The notes: generated from the letters alone by a model not told the origin. Shown: positions 24,887-33,708, counted from the first letter of the stretch. The stretch: DNA of 64,000 nucleotides from Lachnospiraceae bacterium (GCA_003979345.1 RYVZ01000003.1:62001-126000); one strand, 5' to 3'. A program made the numbers and translations.

Positions 24887-26089
24887 ATGAAAATACTGGT
24901 CATCAATTGCGGGAGTTCTTCGCTGAAGTATCAGCTGATCGACAGCGAAACAGAGAATGTGCTGGCAAAAGGCTTGTGTGAGCGCATCGGCATTGAGGGG
25001 GGCAGCCTGACGCATCAGGCAGCAGGAAAAGAAAAAATAACGCTTAAAAAGGAGATGCCGGAACATACCACTGCGGTGCAGATGGTCATTGAGGCGCTGA
25101 CGGACAAAGAACACGGCGTGATCGCATCGCTTGACGAGATCGGCGCGGTCGGACACCGCATCGTTCACGGAGGGGAGAAATTTGCGGGCAGCGTGATCAT
25201 TACAAAGGAAGTCGTGCAGGCGATCGAGGAATGCTGTGATCTGGCGCCGCTGCATAATCCGGCGAACCTGATCGGTATCCGTTCTTGTGAAGAGATCATG
25301 CCGGACGTGCCACAGGCGGCGGTATTTGACACGGCGTTTCACCAGACGATGCCGGAGAAGGCATATCTGTACGGACTTCCGTATGAATATTATGAGAAAT
25401 ATAAAGTGCGCCGATATGGATTTCATGGGACAAGCCATGATTTCGTGTCCGCGCGTGCGGCTGCGATGCTCGGAAAGGACAGGAACGATCTGCGCATTAT
25501 AGTCTGCCATCTTGGAAACGGCGCGAGCATTTCTGCCGTGAAATATGGGAAGAGTGTCGATACAAGCATGGGCTTAACGCCGCTTGAGGGACTCATCATG
25601 GGAACACGCTGCGGGGACTTAGACCCTGCGATCGTCGGTTTTATCGGAGAAAAAGAGCATCTTTCGTATCAGGAAATGTCCGATGTGATGAATAAAAAAT
25701 CGGGTGTGCTCGGCATGTCCGGCATTTCCAGTGATTTCAGGGACTTGGGAGAGGCGGCGGCAGCCGGAAACGAACGAGCGAAAATGACGCTGGAGGCATA
25801 TGCGTACCGTGCCGCAAAATATATCGGTGCATATACGGCGGCAATGGGCGGCGTGGACGTCATTGCTTTTACGGCGGGCGTCGGCGAGAATAACTGTGCC
25901 GTCCGCAGCATGATCGGCAGTTATCTGGAATTTCTCGGAACAACGATCGATGAGGAAAAGAACAGCCTGCGCGGGGAAGAATTGATTCTCTCAACGCCGG
26001 AGAGCCGCGTATGCGTGATGGTCGTTCCGACAAATGAGGAGCTTGCCATTGCACGGGAAACGCTGCGTCTGGTGTGTGAGCGGCGGTGA
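24887..26089 (+). CDS. ackA: Acetate kinase
   Basis: Protein of 400 aa, standard length. It converts acetyl phosphate and ADP to acetate and ATP. VINCGSSSLKYQL at the N-terminus, FDTAFHQTMP, RRYGFHGTSHDFVS, HLGNGASISAV and DTSMGLTPLEGLIMGTRCGD are the family signatures, and FTAGVGENNCAVR is the C-terminal one. GGAGG lies 8 nt before ATG. The usual partner pta is not next to it; cca follows after 21 bp. Confidence 0.97.
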   Translation: MKILVINCGSSSLKYQLIDSETENVLAKGLCERIGIEGGSLTHQAAGKEKITLKKEMPEHTTAVQMVIEALTDKEHGVIASLDEIGAVGHRIVHGGEKFAGSVIITKEVVQAIEECCDLAPLHNPANLIGIRSCEEIMPDVPQAAVFDTAFHQTMPEKAYLYGLPYEYYEKYKVRRYGFHGTSHDFVSARAAAMLGKDRNDLRIIVCHLGNGASISAVKYGKSVDTSMGLTPLEGLIMGTRCGDLDPAIVGFIGEKEHLSYQEMSDVMNKKSGVLGMSGISSDFRDLGEAAAAGNERAKMTLEAYAYRAAKYIGAYTAAMGGVDVIAFTAGVGENNCAVRSMIGSYLEFLGTTIDEEKNSLRGEELILSTPESRVCVMVVPTNEELAIARETLRLVCERR

Positions 26090-26110
26090 GCAGCGGCAGG
26101 AGGATACGGT

Positions 26111-27478
26111 ATGCAGATCAAATTGCCGCAGCAGGTCGCGGATATCATAACGGCATTAGAAAAAGCGGGCTATGAGGCATACGCCGTCGGAGGCTGTGTG
26201 CGGGATAGCCTGCTGGGCAGGACGCCTGATGACTGGGATATTACTACGAATGCGGAACCAAAAGAGGTCAAAGCACTGTTTCGCCGCACGATCGATACGG
26301 GGATCCGGCACGGAACAGTGACAGTCATGATGGGAAAAACAGGATATGAGGTCACGACCTACCGCGTAGACGGCGAGTATGAGGATGGCAGGCATCCGAA
26401 AAGCGTAGCTTTCACAGGCAGCCTTCAGGAAGATCTGTGCCGCAGGGATTTTACGATCAATGCGATGGCTTACCGGCCGCGGGACGGACTGATAGACCGG
26501 TTCGGCGGTATGAAAGACTTAAAGGAGCGCCGTATCCGCTGCGTCGGGGATGCGGAAGAACGCTTTACGGAGGATGCGCTTCGTATGATGCGCGCCGTGC
26601 GCTTCTCTGCTCAATTATCATTTCATATAGAAGAAAAAACAAAAAAGGCAGTCATGGCACTCTCCCCAAATTTAGAAAAGGTCAGTGCCGAGCGGATCCG
26701 GACAGAATTTGTTAAATTACTGTGTTCGCCTAATCCGGACATGGCACGGCTTTTTTATGAGACAGGGCTTAGTGCGGTATTTCTGCCTGAGTTTGACGAA
26801 TGCATGCGGACGAAGCAGAATCATCCGCATCATTGCTATACGGTGGGCGAACATCTTCTGCATGCGGTGAAAGCGGTGCGCGCGGACAAGGTGCTGCGGC
26901 TTGCGATGTTTTTTCACGATATCGGAAAGCCGTGCGTAAAGGAGACCGATGAGAACGGCACCGATCATTTTCACGGGCATGCGTCATGCGGGGAGAAAAT
27001 GACGCGGCAGATCATGCAGCGTCTGAAATTTGATACGGATACGATCGAAAAAGTGTGCGGGCTTGTGCGTAATCATGACAGAAAGATCATACCTGATCAG
27101 CGCGGGATGCGCCGCGCGATGGCGGATGCCGGAGCAGGGATCTTTCCTGATCTGTTTGAGGTAAAAGCTGCTGACATCGCAGCACAGAGCGATTTTCTGC
27201 GGGAGGAAAAGTATAGGGAGCTTGCGTGTTTCAGAGAAGTGTATGAAGAGGTCATCCGTAATCGTGAGTGCGTCAGCTTAAAAGATCTTGCCGTGACGGG
27301 GCATGATCTGATCGGGGCGGGGATTCCGGCAGGACCGGGGCTTGGCGCCGTATTGAAGAAGCTGCTTGCGCTTGTGGTGGAAGAACCGGCATATAATGTA
27401 AAAGAAACCTTGCTGCGCGAGGCGCGGCGGATCGTTGAAGAAGAAAGCATGTCCGGGATAGATAAAGCGGATGCCTGA
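26111..27478 (+). CDS. cca: CCA tRNA nucleotidyltransferase with HD domain
   Basis: Protein of 455 aa. The class II head has AVGGCVRDSLLGRTPDDWDI with the catalytic DxD, and RRDFTINAMAYRP and RFTEDALRMMRAVRFSAQL are the neck motifs. A central HD domain is shown by HCYTVGEHLLHAVKAV and AMFFHDIGKP. The protein adds or repairs the 3' CCA of tRNAs; the two tRNA-Gly genes in this window indeed lack an encoded CCA. Its end overlaps the upstream frame of the next gene. Confidence 0.94.
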   Translation: MQIKLPQQVADIITALEKAGYEAYAVGGCVRDSLLGRTPDDWDITTNAEPKEVKALFRRTIDTGIRHGTVTVMMGKTGYEVTTYRVDGEYEDGRHPKSVAFTGSLQEDLCRRDFTINAMAYRPRDGLIDRFGGMKDLKERRIRCVGDAEERFTEDALRMMRAVRFSAQLSFHIEEKTKKAVMALSPNLEKVSAERIRTEFVKLLCSPNPDMARLFYETGLSAVFLPEFDECMRTKQNHPHHCYTVGEHLLHAVKAVRADKVLRLAMFFHDIGKPCVKETDENGTDHFHGHASCGEKMTRQIMQRLKFDTDTIEKVCGLVRNHDRKIIPDQRGMRRAMADAGAGIFPDLFEVKAADIAAQSDFLREEKYRELACFREVYEEVIRNRECVSLKDLAVTGHDLIGAGIPAGPGLGAVLKKLLALVVEEPAYNVKETLLREARRIVEEESMSGIDKADA

Positions 27479-27485
27479 AGAAAAA

Positions 27486-27520
27486 AAGCGCGGAATTATA
27501 AAACCGCGCTTCATATTTTC
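27486..27520 (+). terminator. Hairpin after cca
   Basis: AAGCGCGG (27486-27493) pairs with CCGCGCTT (27504-27511), then TCATATTTT. It is in the gap before the CotS-like start, so it may attenuate rather than end transcription. Confidence 0.5.
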
Positions 27521-27569
27521 ACCAATGCTGTCATATATTGGGGTATGTGACAGGTTGGAGGTAACCGGT

Positions 27570-28619
27570 GTGAATGACCGAATCGTAAATATACTGGAGC
27601 AATATGATGTGACGCTGCTGAAAACATGGAAGGGCAGGGGTGCGCTTTTATGCGATACGGAGCAGGGATTAAAGATTATCAGGGAATATACCGGGCCGCT
27701 TGAGAAGCTGTGCATATTGGAAGCAGTCGGGCAGCAGCTCAAAGAGGAGGGCTTTTTGTCGGACTGTATCCTTCGCACGAAGGAAGGTGCGCTTTATGTG
27801 AGGGGACGGGACGGAAACGCCTATATCGTGAAAGATTATTATGAAGGACGGGAATGTCTGGTCAGCGATTCCTCTGACTGCGTGCGCGCGGTCGAACAGC
27901 TTGCCAGAATCCACCTTCATTTATCCGTGCCGCCGGCTGCGGAGCTTCGTCCGCTTGTGCAAATAACTCCCCAGCAGGAAGAAAATGATCAAAAGCCCGA
28001 AGAGAAGAATGGCTATAGGTTTCGGATGTTTGATCCCGTTAAGGAGTATGAACGGTATAACCGTGAATTGAAACGGATTTGGAAGCATCTGCGCAATAAG
28101 AGTGATAAGACGGATTTTGAGGTATTTCTTCTGCATCATTATCCTTTTTTTATGGAACAGGCAGAGGAAGCGCTCATGCTCCTTAAAAATGCGGATGTGG
28201 ATACGCTTTACCGACAGGAAGAGCAAAAAGGGGTGTTATGTCATGGCGATTTTCAATATCACAACATCCTGTTTGCGGAAGGCGGCGCGTTTGTCATGAA
28301 CTATGAGAAATGCATGATGGACGTCCAGATCAGGGACTTTTATCTTTTTTTCCGGAAAGTATTGGAAAAAAATAATTGGAACATTTATACAGGCAGGCAG
28401 CTTTTGGAGGCGTATGAAAGGATCCGGCAGATCAGTGATGCCGAGAAATATCTGTTATACTTAAAACTCTGTTATCCCGAGCGTTTCCGCAAGGTCGTGA
28501 GCTATTACTATAACAGCGGGAAGGCATGGATCCCTGGTAAAAACAGGGAAAAGGTCGAGCGCCTGCTCAGTCAGGAGGATGCGCGCAGAAGCTTTCTAAA
28601 AAATCTGTTTGAGGCATAG
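27570..28619 (+). CDS. CotS-family spore coat protein (kinase-like fold)
   Basis: Protein of 349 aa from GTG 27570. The opening VNDRIVNILEQYDVTLLKTW followed by KGRGALLCDTEQGLKIIREY is typical of CotS/YutH proteins. GVLCHGDFQYHNILF is the aminoglycoside-phosphotransferase-like loop, but the usual metal-binding Asp appears as Asn in FVMNYEKC, as in other coat members, so catalysis is doubtful. GGAGG 8 nt before the GTG and family alignment reject an upstream ATG at 27471 that overlaps cca. Evidence that the organism sporulates. Confidence 0.85.
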   Translation: MNDRIVNILEQYDVTLLKTWKGRGALLCDTEQGLKIIREYTGPLEKLCILEAVGQQLKEEGFLSDCILRTKEGALYVRGRDGNAYIVKDYYEGRECLVSDSSDCVRAVEQLARIHLHLSVPPAAELRPLVQITPQQEENDQKPEEKNGYRFRMFDPVKEYERYNRELKRIWKHLRNKSDKTDFEVFLLHHYPFFMEQAEEALMLLKNADVDTLYRQEEQKGVLCHGDFQYHNILFAEGGAFVMNYEKCMMDVQIRDFYLFFRKVLEKNNWNIYTGRQLLEAYERIRQISDAEKYLLYLKLCYPERFRKVVSYYYNSGKAWIPGKNREKVERLLSQEDARRSFLKNLFEA

Positions 28620-28638
28620 CGTAAGCAGGCATTCCTGT

Positions 28639-28646
28639 GTTATACT
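28639..28646 (+). promoter_or_regulatory. Extended -10 promoter just before the PEGA gene
   Basis: TGTTATACT (TG at 28638-28639, TATACT 28641-28646) is an extended -10. The ATG starts 7 nt after it, exactly where transcription should begin; no -35 or ribosome site is visible. Confidence 0.45.
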
Positions 28647-28652
28647 GTTTCC

Positions 28653-30146
28653 ATGAAAACAAATAGAAAACAACAAAATCTGATAAAGAGTATGGCAGCT
28701 TTCATGGCAGGTGTTCTTTTGCTGGCGGGCTGCGCGCTAAGACGGGAGGCGGCGGCTCCTGCAGTGACGGACGTACAGGACGGGCGGCAGGAGGATGTGA
28801 CTGCCGCGCCGGTCTATGCGCCCGGATACGACAGTGTGGATACGGCGACCGTCATTTGCTATAATCTGGAAGAAAAGACAATCTCGCTCAGAAACTTAGA
28901 GACGGGCAGGCAGTATACGCTTTCGTACGATGGGACGAGCCTGCTTACCGACAAAAACGGACAGGCTGTCACCATGGCGCAGATCAAGGCGGGAGAGCTT
29001 GTGGACGTGACATTTAAGCACCGCAGCAAGCTGCTTGTGTCGCTCACGCAGTCGCCGGATGCTTTTGTAAAGACACAGCAGACGGATTATGTTTTGTCCG
29101 AGACCGGCAGATCGATGACGGTCAACGGTGTGCAGTACCGGCTTGCAGACGATTTGGCAGTGCTTTCGGACGGAGAGCTGATCGAGCTGATGGATATCAA
29201 CAGTGTGGATGCGCTGACGCTGCGCGGTTTTGATTACGAGATACACAGTATCTGCGTAGACCGGGGGCATGGATATCTGCGGCTGAAAAATGATGAGTCT
29301 TTCATCGGCGGATGGATCGAAGTCGGGTCTGAGCTGATCGTTCCAATCACAAAGAACATGCTGTTGACCGTGCCGGAGGGCAGCTATGAGGTATCGGTAT
29401 CCAGCGATGCCGGACACGGGACGCTGGCCGTGGATGTATATAAGAATCAGGAACAGACGCTTGACGTCGGCGATTTTGCAGTCGAGATCAAGGAGGGAAG
29501 AGTCTATTTTGACGTTACGCCTGCGGATGCATCGGTTTATGTGGACAGCGAGAAGGTGGACGTCTCGGAGTCCGTGGAATTGACTTATGGCGTGCATTTT
29601 CTGATGGTCCGCGCGGATGGCTACGAGACGATGGTAAAATATTTGAGTGTCGGTCAAGAATCAGCGAGTCTGGCGATCACACTGGAAAAAGCGTCTTCGG
29701 ATTCTGATGAGGATGAGGACAAGTCGGACGGTGGAAGCGGCACGGGCAGTCAGGAGAATAACGGAACCGGAGGCGGCACGGGCAGTCAGGGGAATAGCGG
29801 AACCGGAGGCGGCACGGACGCACAGGGGAATAGCGGAACCGGAGGCGGCACGGACAGTCAGGGAAATGGCGGAAGCAGTACGGACGGCGGACAGGCAGCG
29901 GAGCCGGAAGTCGTGACGGCAGAGGATGGTACGGCGTTTTATGTGTCTGTGATGGCGCCGGTGCAAACGGAGGTGTATGTGGACGGTATTTATGTCGGGA
30001 TAGCGCCCGCACGGTTTAAGAAGGTTCCCGGGAGCCATGAGATCACGCTGCGCCGCAATGGATTTCAGACCCGCAGCTATACGATACAGCTGGACGATGA
30101 AAAAAAAGACGTTTCATATTCGTTTTCAGAATTATTGGAAAATTGA
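28653..30146 (+). CDS. PEGA-domain lipoprotein with glycine-rich repeats
   Basis: Protein of 497 aa. Signal peptide with lipobox LLAGC at about residue 27. The middle contains beta-rich segments, a PEGA-like part (VYFDVTPADASVYVDSEKVD), then four 12-residue repeats of the GTGSQGNSGTGG kind, and a C-terminal PEGA domain (VQTEVYVDGIYVGIAPARFK, then GSHEITLRRNGFQ). PEGA domains occur in surface and stress-associated proteins, with unclear ligand. ATG 28653 is kept because it supplies the charged N-region of the signal peptide, although it has no ribosome site; ATG 28692 is an alternative. Confidence 0.8.
   Translation: MKTNRKQQNLIKSMAAFMAGVLLLAGCALRREAAAPAVTDVQDGRQEDVTAAPVYAPGYDSVDTATVICYNLEEKTISLRNLETGRQYTLSYDGTSLLTDKNGQAVTMAQIKAGELVDVTFKHRSKLLVSLTQSPDAFVKTQQTDYVLSETGRSMTVNGVQYRLADDLAVLSDGELIELMDINSVDALTLRGFDYEIHSICVDRGHGYLRLKNDESFIGGWIEVGSELIVPITKNMLLTVPEGSYEVSVSSDAGHGTLAVDVYKNQEQTLDVGDFAVEIKEGRVYFDVTPADASVYVDSEKVDVSESVELTYGVHFLMVRADGYETMVKYLSVGQESASLAITLEKASSDSDEDEDKSDGGSGTGSQENNGTGGGTGSQGNSGTGGGTDAQGNSGTGGGTDSQGNGGSSTDGGQAAEPEVVTAEDGTAFYVSVMAPVQTEVYVDGIYVGIAPARFKKVPGSHEITLRRNGFQTRSYTIQLDDEKKDVSYSFSELLEN
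29739..29882 (+). repeat. 36-bp in-frame tandem repeat in the PEGA gene
   Basis: Four units at 29739, 29775, 29811 and 29847 encode the Gly/Thr/Ser/Gln linker. A length-variable spacer between domains is the likely role. Confidence 0.85.
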
Positions 30147-30211
30147 GGGTAATGTCAACAGAATACCAACATAAAATATATGCGCGAACTCGGGGAAATC
30201 TACATTTTTCC

Positions 30212-30240
30212 TTGACAAATGTTGGTAAAGAAGCTATATA
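30212..30240 (+). promoter_or_regulatory. Promoter of hup
   Basis: Consensus TTGACA (30212-30217), 17-bp spacer, TATATA (30235-30240). Leader of about 65 nt. Confidence 0.75.
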
Positions 30241-30311
30241 TATGTATAGACGTCTTACGGGACGCCATAATACTATCAAAAACAAAGCTCAGTAAGAGGA
30301 GGAGTTCGTCA

Positions 30312-30587
30312 ATGAACAAAACAGAGTTAGTGGCAGCAATGGCTGAACAGGCTGGATTATCTAAAAAAGATGCAGAGGCAGCATTAAAGGCTTTTACGGA
30401 CGTCGTAGCTGAACAGTTAAAGAAGGGCGATAAGATTCAGTTGGTTGGTTTTGGTACGTTTGAGGTTGCTGAGAGAGCAGCAAGAGAAGGCAGAAATCCG
30501 CAGACGGGCGCAGCTATGCCGATCGCAGCTTCCAAGGCACCGAAGTTTAAGGCTGGCAAGGCATTGAAGGATATGGTAAACGCATAA
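30312..30587 (+). CDS. hup: HU-family nucleoid protein
   Basis: Protein of 91 aa, standard length. MNKTELVAAMAEQAGLSKKD opens the protein; VGFGTFEVAERAAREGRNPQ and the basic arm reading PQTGAAMPIAASKAPKFKAG follow. HU binds and bends DNA as a dimer. GAGGAG lies 8 nt before the ATG, which selects 30312 over upstream in-frame starts. Own promoter and terminator; in many clostridia hup lies at the head of the yab/spo block as here. Confidence 0.96.
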   Translation: MNKTELVAAMAEQAGLSKKDAEAALKAFTDVVAEQLKKGDKIQLVGFGTFEVAERAAREGRNPQTGAAMPIAASKAPKFKAGKALKDMVNA

Positions 30588-30626
30588 GGCGTACCTGATC
30601 TCTTTCGAATTGCTTGAATGTAGAAG

Positions 30627-30667
30627 ACGGCTGATGAGGGCAACTCTATTAGCCGCCTTTTTTTTAA
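30627..30667 (+). terminator. Intrinsic terminator after hup
   Basis: ACGGCTGATGAG pairs with CTCTATTAGCCGC, followed by a run of T (30658-30665). Confidence 0.75.
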
Positions 30668-30692
30668 CGGAGGGCACAAAAGGAGGAAATAC

Positions 30693-30932
30693 ATGAGACT
30701 TGACAAATATCTCAAAGTATCCCGCCTGATCAAGCGCAGGACGATTGCAAATGAGGCGTGCGATGCGGGCAGAGTGATGATCAATGGCAGGGCGGCAAAG
30801 GCATCCGCTGAAGTGAAGGCGGGCGATATCATTGCAATCAGGTTTGGGGATAAGGAGGTCCGCGTTGAGGTGCTTGCCGTACAGGAGACAGTGCGCAAGG
30901 ACGATGCGGCCGGTCTGTTCAAATATCTCTGA
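30693..30932 (+). CDS. rqcP: S4-domain RNA-binding protein, RqcP/YabO-like
   Basis: Protein of 79 aa that is almost entirely an S4 domain: MRLDKYLKVSRLIKRRTIAN, then GRVMINGRAAKASAEVKAGD. The Bacillus homolog YabO (RqcP) binds stalled 50S subunits with RqcH during C-terminal tailing of nascent chains. AGGAGG precedes the ATG. First gene of the yabO-yabP-yabQ-divIC series. Confidence 0.9.
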   Translation: MRLDKYLKVSRLIKRRTIANEACDAGRVMINGRAAKASAEVKAGDIIAIRFGDKEVRVEVLAVQETVRKDDAAGLFKYL

Positions 30933-31067
30933 GAAACAGCGTCGGACATCCGTTCTTTTTGTGTCATAAATGAGAATCTTCCGAATATATTCTTTTATAA
31001 GAGCAGGCGCAAAGCTCATACGTTATGCGCTTTCTGATCAAAAAATATGGAGGGAGGTTCTTTTTTT

Positions 31068-31358
31068 ATGGAGGATTTGAGCCAGATGCAGAAAATGCCT
31101 CACAAAATGGTGGTGGGGAACCGTAAAACGCTTGCGCTTACCGGTGTGACGGACGTGCTTGCGTTTGATATTCACGAGATCCTGCTTGAGACTTCCCAGG
31201 GTATGCTGATGATCAGGGGAAACGATCTGCATGTCAGCAGACTGACGCTTGACAAGGGAGAGGTTGACGTAGACGGCCGCATTGACAGCCTGACCTATTC
31301 GGATGCGCCTGCGTATGGAAAAAAGCAGGAATCCTTGTTTTCCAGATTGTTCAAATAA
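31068..31358 (+). CDS. yabP: Sporulation protein YabP
   Basis: Protein of 96 aa of the YabP family. RKTLALTGVTDVLAFDIHEI and MIRGNDLHVSRLTLDKGEVD are the conserved blocks. In Bacillus it is made in the mother cell and needed for late spore development. GGAGGGAGG upstream fits ATG 31068; a start at 31047 would lie inside that ribosome site. Confidence 0.92.
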   Translation: MEDLSQMQKMPHKMVVGNRKTLALTGVTDVLAFDIHEILLETSQGMLMIRGNDLHVSRLTLDKGEVDVDGRIDSLTYSDAPAYGKKQESLFSRLFK

Positions 31359-31376
31359 AACCCAAAGAGGGGCGCC

Positions 31377-31817
31377 ATGAGTGAGAGTATCATCAAAGAA
31401 GCGGTGTTTTCGCTGCATTGTATCAGCGTGGGTGTATTGATCACTTTTGTATATGATCTGCTGCGCGTGTGCAGGAACTGCATCCGGCACAGCCGTATTC
31501 TTATTTCGGTCGAGGATTTTCTGTTTTGGGTCGTTTGTGCAATTTTCATATTTTTGGTGCTCTATTGTGAAAATGACGGGATCCTGCGTTGGTATTGTAT
31601 TGCAGGAGCCGTCGTCGGCATGGAATTATACAGGAAATTATTCAGTCCATATATTGTGCATTTTATGTCAACAATTTTGGGGAAGGCCATACATCTTGTT
31701 ACGTGGATTCTAAAGAAGTTAGCGTTCCCGTTTCGCATGCTGCTTGTGGGGATTCGCAGATTTACAATGAAAGTATGTCACTTTTTCACAAAAAAGGAAA
31801 AAGAACCGGACAGCTAG
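31377..31817 (+). CDS. yabQ: Spore cortex protein YabQ
   Basis: Protein of 146 aa with about three to four TM segments in the first 110 residues and a basic C-terminal tail. The start (VFSLHCISVGVLITFVYDLL) and the DFLFWVVCAIFIFLVLY helix match YabQ, a membrane protein of the outer forespore membrane needed for cortex formation. It follows yabP by 18 bp. Confidence 0.88.
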   Translation: MSESIIKEAVFSLHCISVGVLITFVYDLLRVCRNCIRHSRILISVEDFLFWVVCAIFIFLVLYCENDGILRWYCIAGAVVGMELYRKLFSPYIVHFMSTILGKAIHLVTWILKKLAFPFRMLLVGIRRFTMKVCHFFTKKEKEPDS

Positions 31818-31901
31818 TTGACGGTTTGCATAAAATCCGTTAACATATGTATTATGTAAACAGTCGTGACGGAGAAAGATTGGAAGGGGCAGATTATAAA
31901 A

Positions 31902-32210
31902 ATGACAAGGAAGAGACCGGCGTACCGTAAAAAACGGCATAACCGGCTCGGTATGCTTTTGGTGATGATGTGTATCGTGATGCTGCTTATTGTTGTCAGT
32001 GTCAGCAGTATAGATCTTAAGGCAAAGCAGAAGAACTATGCGGAACGTGAGCGGATGTTGGCAGAGCAGATTGAGCAGGAACACGAGAGAACGAGACAGC
32101 TCGAAGAATATGAGAAGTATATAAGAACGGATGCGTATATTGAAGAGGTGGCAAAGAGTAAGCTCGGACTTGTGTATGAGGGTGAGATCATATTCAGGGC
32201 GGATGATTGA
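31902..32210 (+). CDS. divIC: Septum formation initiator DivIC/FtsL-like
   Basis: Protein of 102 aa: basic cytoplasmic N-terminus, one TM (GMLLVMMCIVMLLIVVSVSS) and an external coiled coil ending YIEEVAKSKLGLVYEGEIIF, the usual conserved C-terminal part. DivIC links FtsL and FtsB-type functions in the divisome. Position after yabQ is conserved with Bacillus. An in-frame GTG at 31866 is a weaker start choice than ATG 31902. Confidence 0.88.
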   Translation: MTRKRPAYRKKRHNRLGMLLVMMCIVMLLIVVSVSSIDLKAKQKNYAERERMLAEQIEQEHERTRQLEEYEKYIRTDAYIEEVAKSKLGLVYEGEIIFRADD

Positions 32211-32250
32211 AAGCAGATTCAAAATGGTGAACATTTTGGATCTGCTTTCA
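32209..32250 (+). terminator. Hairpin after divIC
   Basis: GAAAGCAGATTCAAAATG (32209-32226) pairs with CATTTTGGATCTGCTTTC (32232-32249); it begins within the divIC stop codon. No T-run follows, so termination is plausible but not sure. Confidence 0.55.
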
Positions 32251-32307
32251 TATTGCGCAGCCAGAGCTCCTTTTTTGTCAGAAAGTTAGGCAGCGCGCAG
32301 GCAGGGT

Positions 32308-32340
32308 TTGACAAAAAATACGGCGTGGTTCCTCTATAAT
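32308..32340 (+). promoter_or_regulatory. spoIIE promoter with 21-bp spacer (Spo0A-activated type)
   Basis: Consensus TTGACA (32308-32313) and TATAAT (32335-32340) are separated by 21 bp, four more than normal. The Bacillus spoIIE and spoIIG promoters have the same overlong spacing and depend on Spo0A~P to place sigma-A. A TGTCAAA-like 0A half-site overlaps the -35 on the opposite strand. Confidence 0.65.
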
Positions 32341-32407
32341 ATACCCTTACAGACAAGCCCCTGCAGCGGTGCGGGGCTTTCAGGACAAGGAAAGGATATT
32401 ATGATGG

Positions 32408-33628
32408 ATGATGAAGAAACAGTTGTCAGAAAGGGAGACGCAGGAGGCGGCACTGCTGCCTGAGTATGGACGAAAGAGACTTTTAACCTACGCGGATTCT
32501 TTTATGCAGCTTGCCAAGAGCTTTTATGGCATGGGAGGCGGACATATACAGGAGGACAGTGATCATAAAATTTCAAGGGAGAATTATCTGTGGCAGAAAC
32601 GGCTGATGGAAAACCGGGAGCTGCTTGCCGACCACTTATGCGAGATGTCGCGCATCATGACGGGGATCGCGCAGGAATCCTATCATATGAAGCCGATGAG
32701 TGAGCGGGCGCGTTATCATATTGCAAAAGAATTAAAAAAGAGGGGTATACGACTTTATCGCATATTTTGCATGATCAATGAAAATGGGAAGATGGAGGCG
32801 GCTCTGACGATGCGGGCAAAACTGCCGGAGCCGGGAGAAGAAGAATATACGGTCGCGGATATAGCCGGGCTTTTGTCAGTCAACCTGGGGGTACGGCTTA
32901 CTCCGGCGGCAGGCAGTGTCAGCTGTCTTTCTGATGAGAGTACGACGGTTGTCTTTGAGGAGGAGGCGCGCTATCATGTTCTGACAGGAGTTGCGCGCGT
33001 CGCGAAGGAAGGGGAACGGCTCTCGGGCGACAATTATACATTTACGGAAATGGAACAGGGACGCTTTGCCGCTGTTCTTGCAGACGGGATGGGTTCCGGT
33101 GATATGGCCTGCAGCGCAAGCGGACTTGTCGTGGAGCTTTTTGAGCAGTTCCTGACGTCCGGGTTTTCATTAAACGGCGCGGCGCAGATGATCAACGGCG
33201 CACTGCTTTCCTCTGCACGGGAGACGGATGTGTCGACATTGGATGCCTGTCTTGTAAACCTTTATACGGGGGTATGCAGTCTGATGAAAGCGGGGGCGTC
33301 GGGAACTTATGTGAAAAGAGATAACCGCATTGAAAAGCTGGAAGCCGCCGGACTGCCGCTTGGTGTGTTCGGGCAGCTGGAGGCGTTGGAGATGCGCTGT
33401 GAGCTGATGCATGGAGAATATGTGATTATGCTGTCGGACGGTGTGAGCGACTGCTTTACACGCCCGGGTGCAGAGGCACTGTTTGAGGATATGCTTGCGA
33501 GGCTTGAGGTCAGAGAGCCGGGAGAGATGGCTCATGCGATCCTGCGTCAGGCGATCTATCAGAGTGAAGGCAGGATTGCGGACGATATGACGGTGCTGGT
33601 GATCGGACTTTGGGAGAACGGCGGCTGA
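32408..33628 (+). CDS. spoIIE: SpoIIE-type PP2C phosphatase lacking the membrane region
   Basis: Protein of 406 aa. The C-terminal PP2C domain (about 195-404) has GDNYTFTEMEQGRFAAVLAD followed by GMGSGDMACSASG, then LKAGASGTYVKRDN-like and MLSDGVSDCF and IADDMTVLVIGL, the metal-binding Asp motifs. SpoIIE dephosphorylates the anti-anti-sigma SpoIIAA to activate sigma-F. The N-terminal 190 residues match the SpoIIE linker only loosely and no TM segment is present, whereas Bacillus SpoIIE has ten. Position before tilS is as in Bacillus. It may also be a distinct soluble SpoIIE-like phosphatase. Confidence 0.78.
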   Translation: MMKKQLSERETQEAALLPEYGRKRLLTYADSFMQLAKSFYGMGGGHIQEDSDHKISRENYLWQKRLMENRELLADHLCEMSRIMTGIAQESYHMKPMSERARYHIAKELKKRGIRLYRIFCMINENGKMEAALTMRAKLPEPGEEEYTVADIAGLLSVNLGVRLTPAAGSVSCLSDESTTVVFEEEARYHVLTGVARVAKEGERLSGDNYTFTEMEQGRFAAVLADGMGSGDMACSASGLVVELFEQFLTSGFSLNGAAQMINGALLSSARETDVSTLDACLVNLYTGVCSLMKAGASGTYVKRDNRIEKLEAAGLPLGVFGQLEALEMRCELMHGEYVIMLSDGVSDCFTRPGAEALFEDMLARLEVREPGEMAHAILRQAIYQSEGRIADDMTVLVIGLWENGG

Positions 33629-33708
33629 TATAGGAAGCGCTTCGACTGCGTTTTCTTTAGAGGAACACGGGCAAAGTCGCAAAATGGAGGCCGGGAGCAT
33701 GACGAATA

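Noticed and set aside
29739..29882. Non-coding minisatellite
   Set aside because: The 36-bp units keep the reading frame and encode a linker between PEGA domains.
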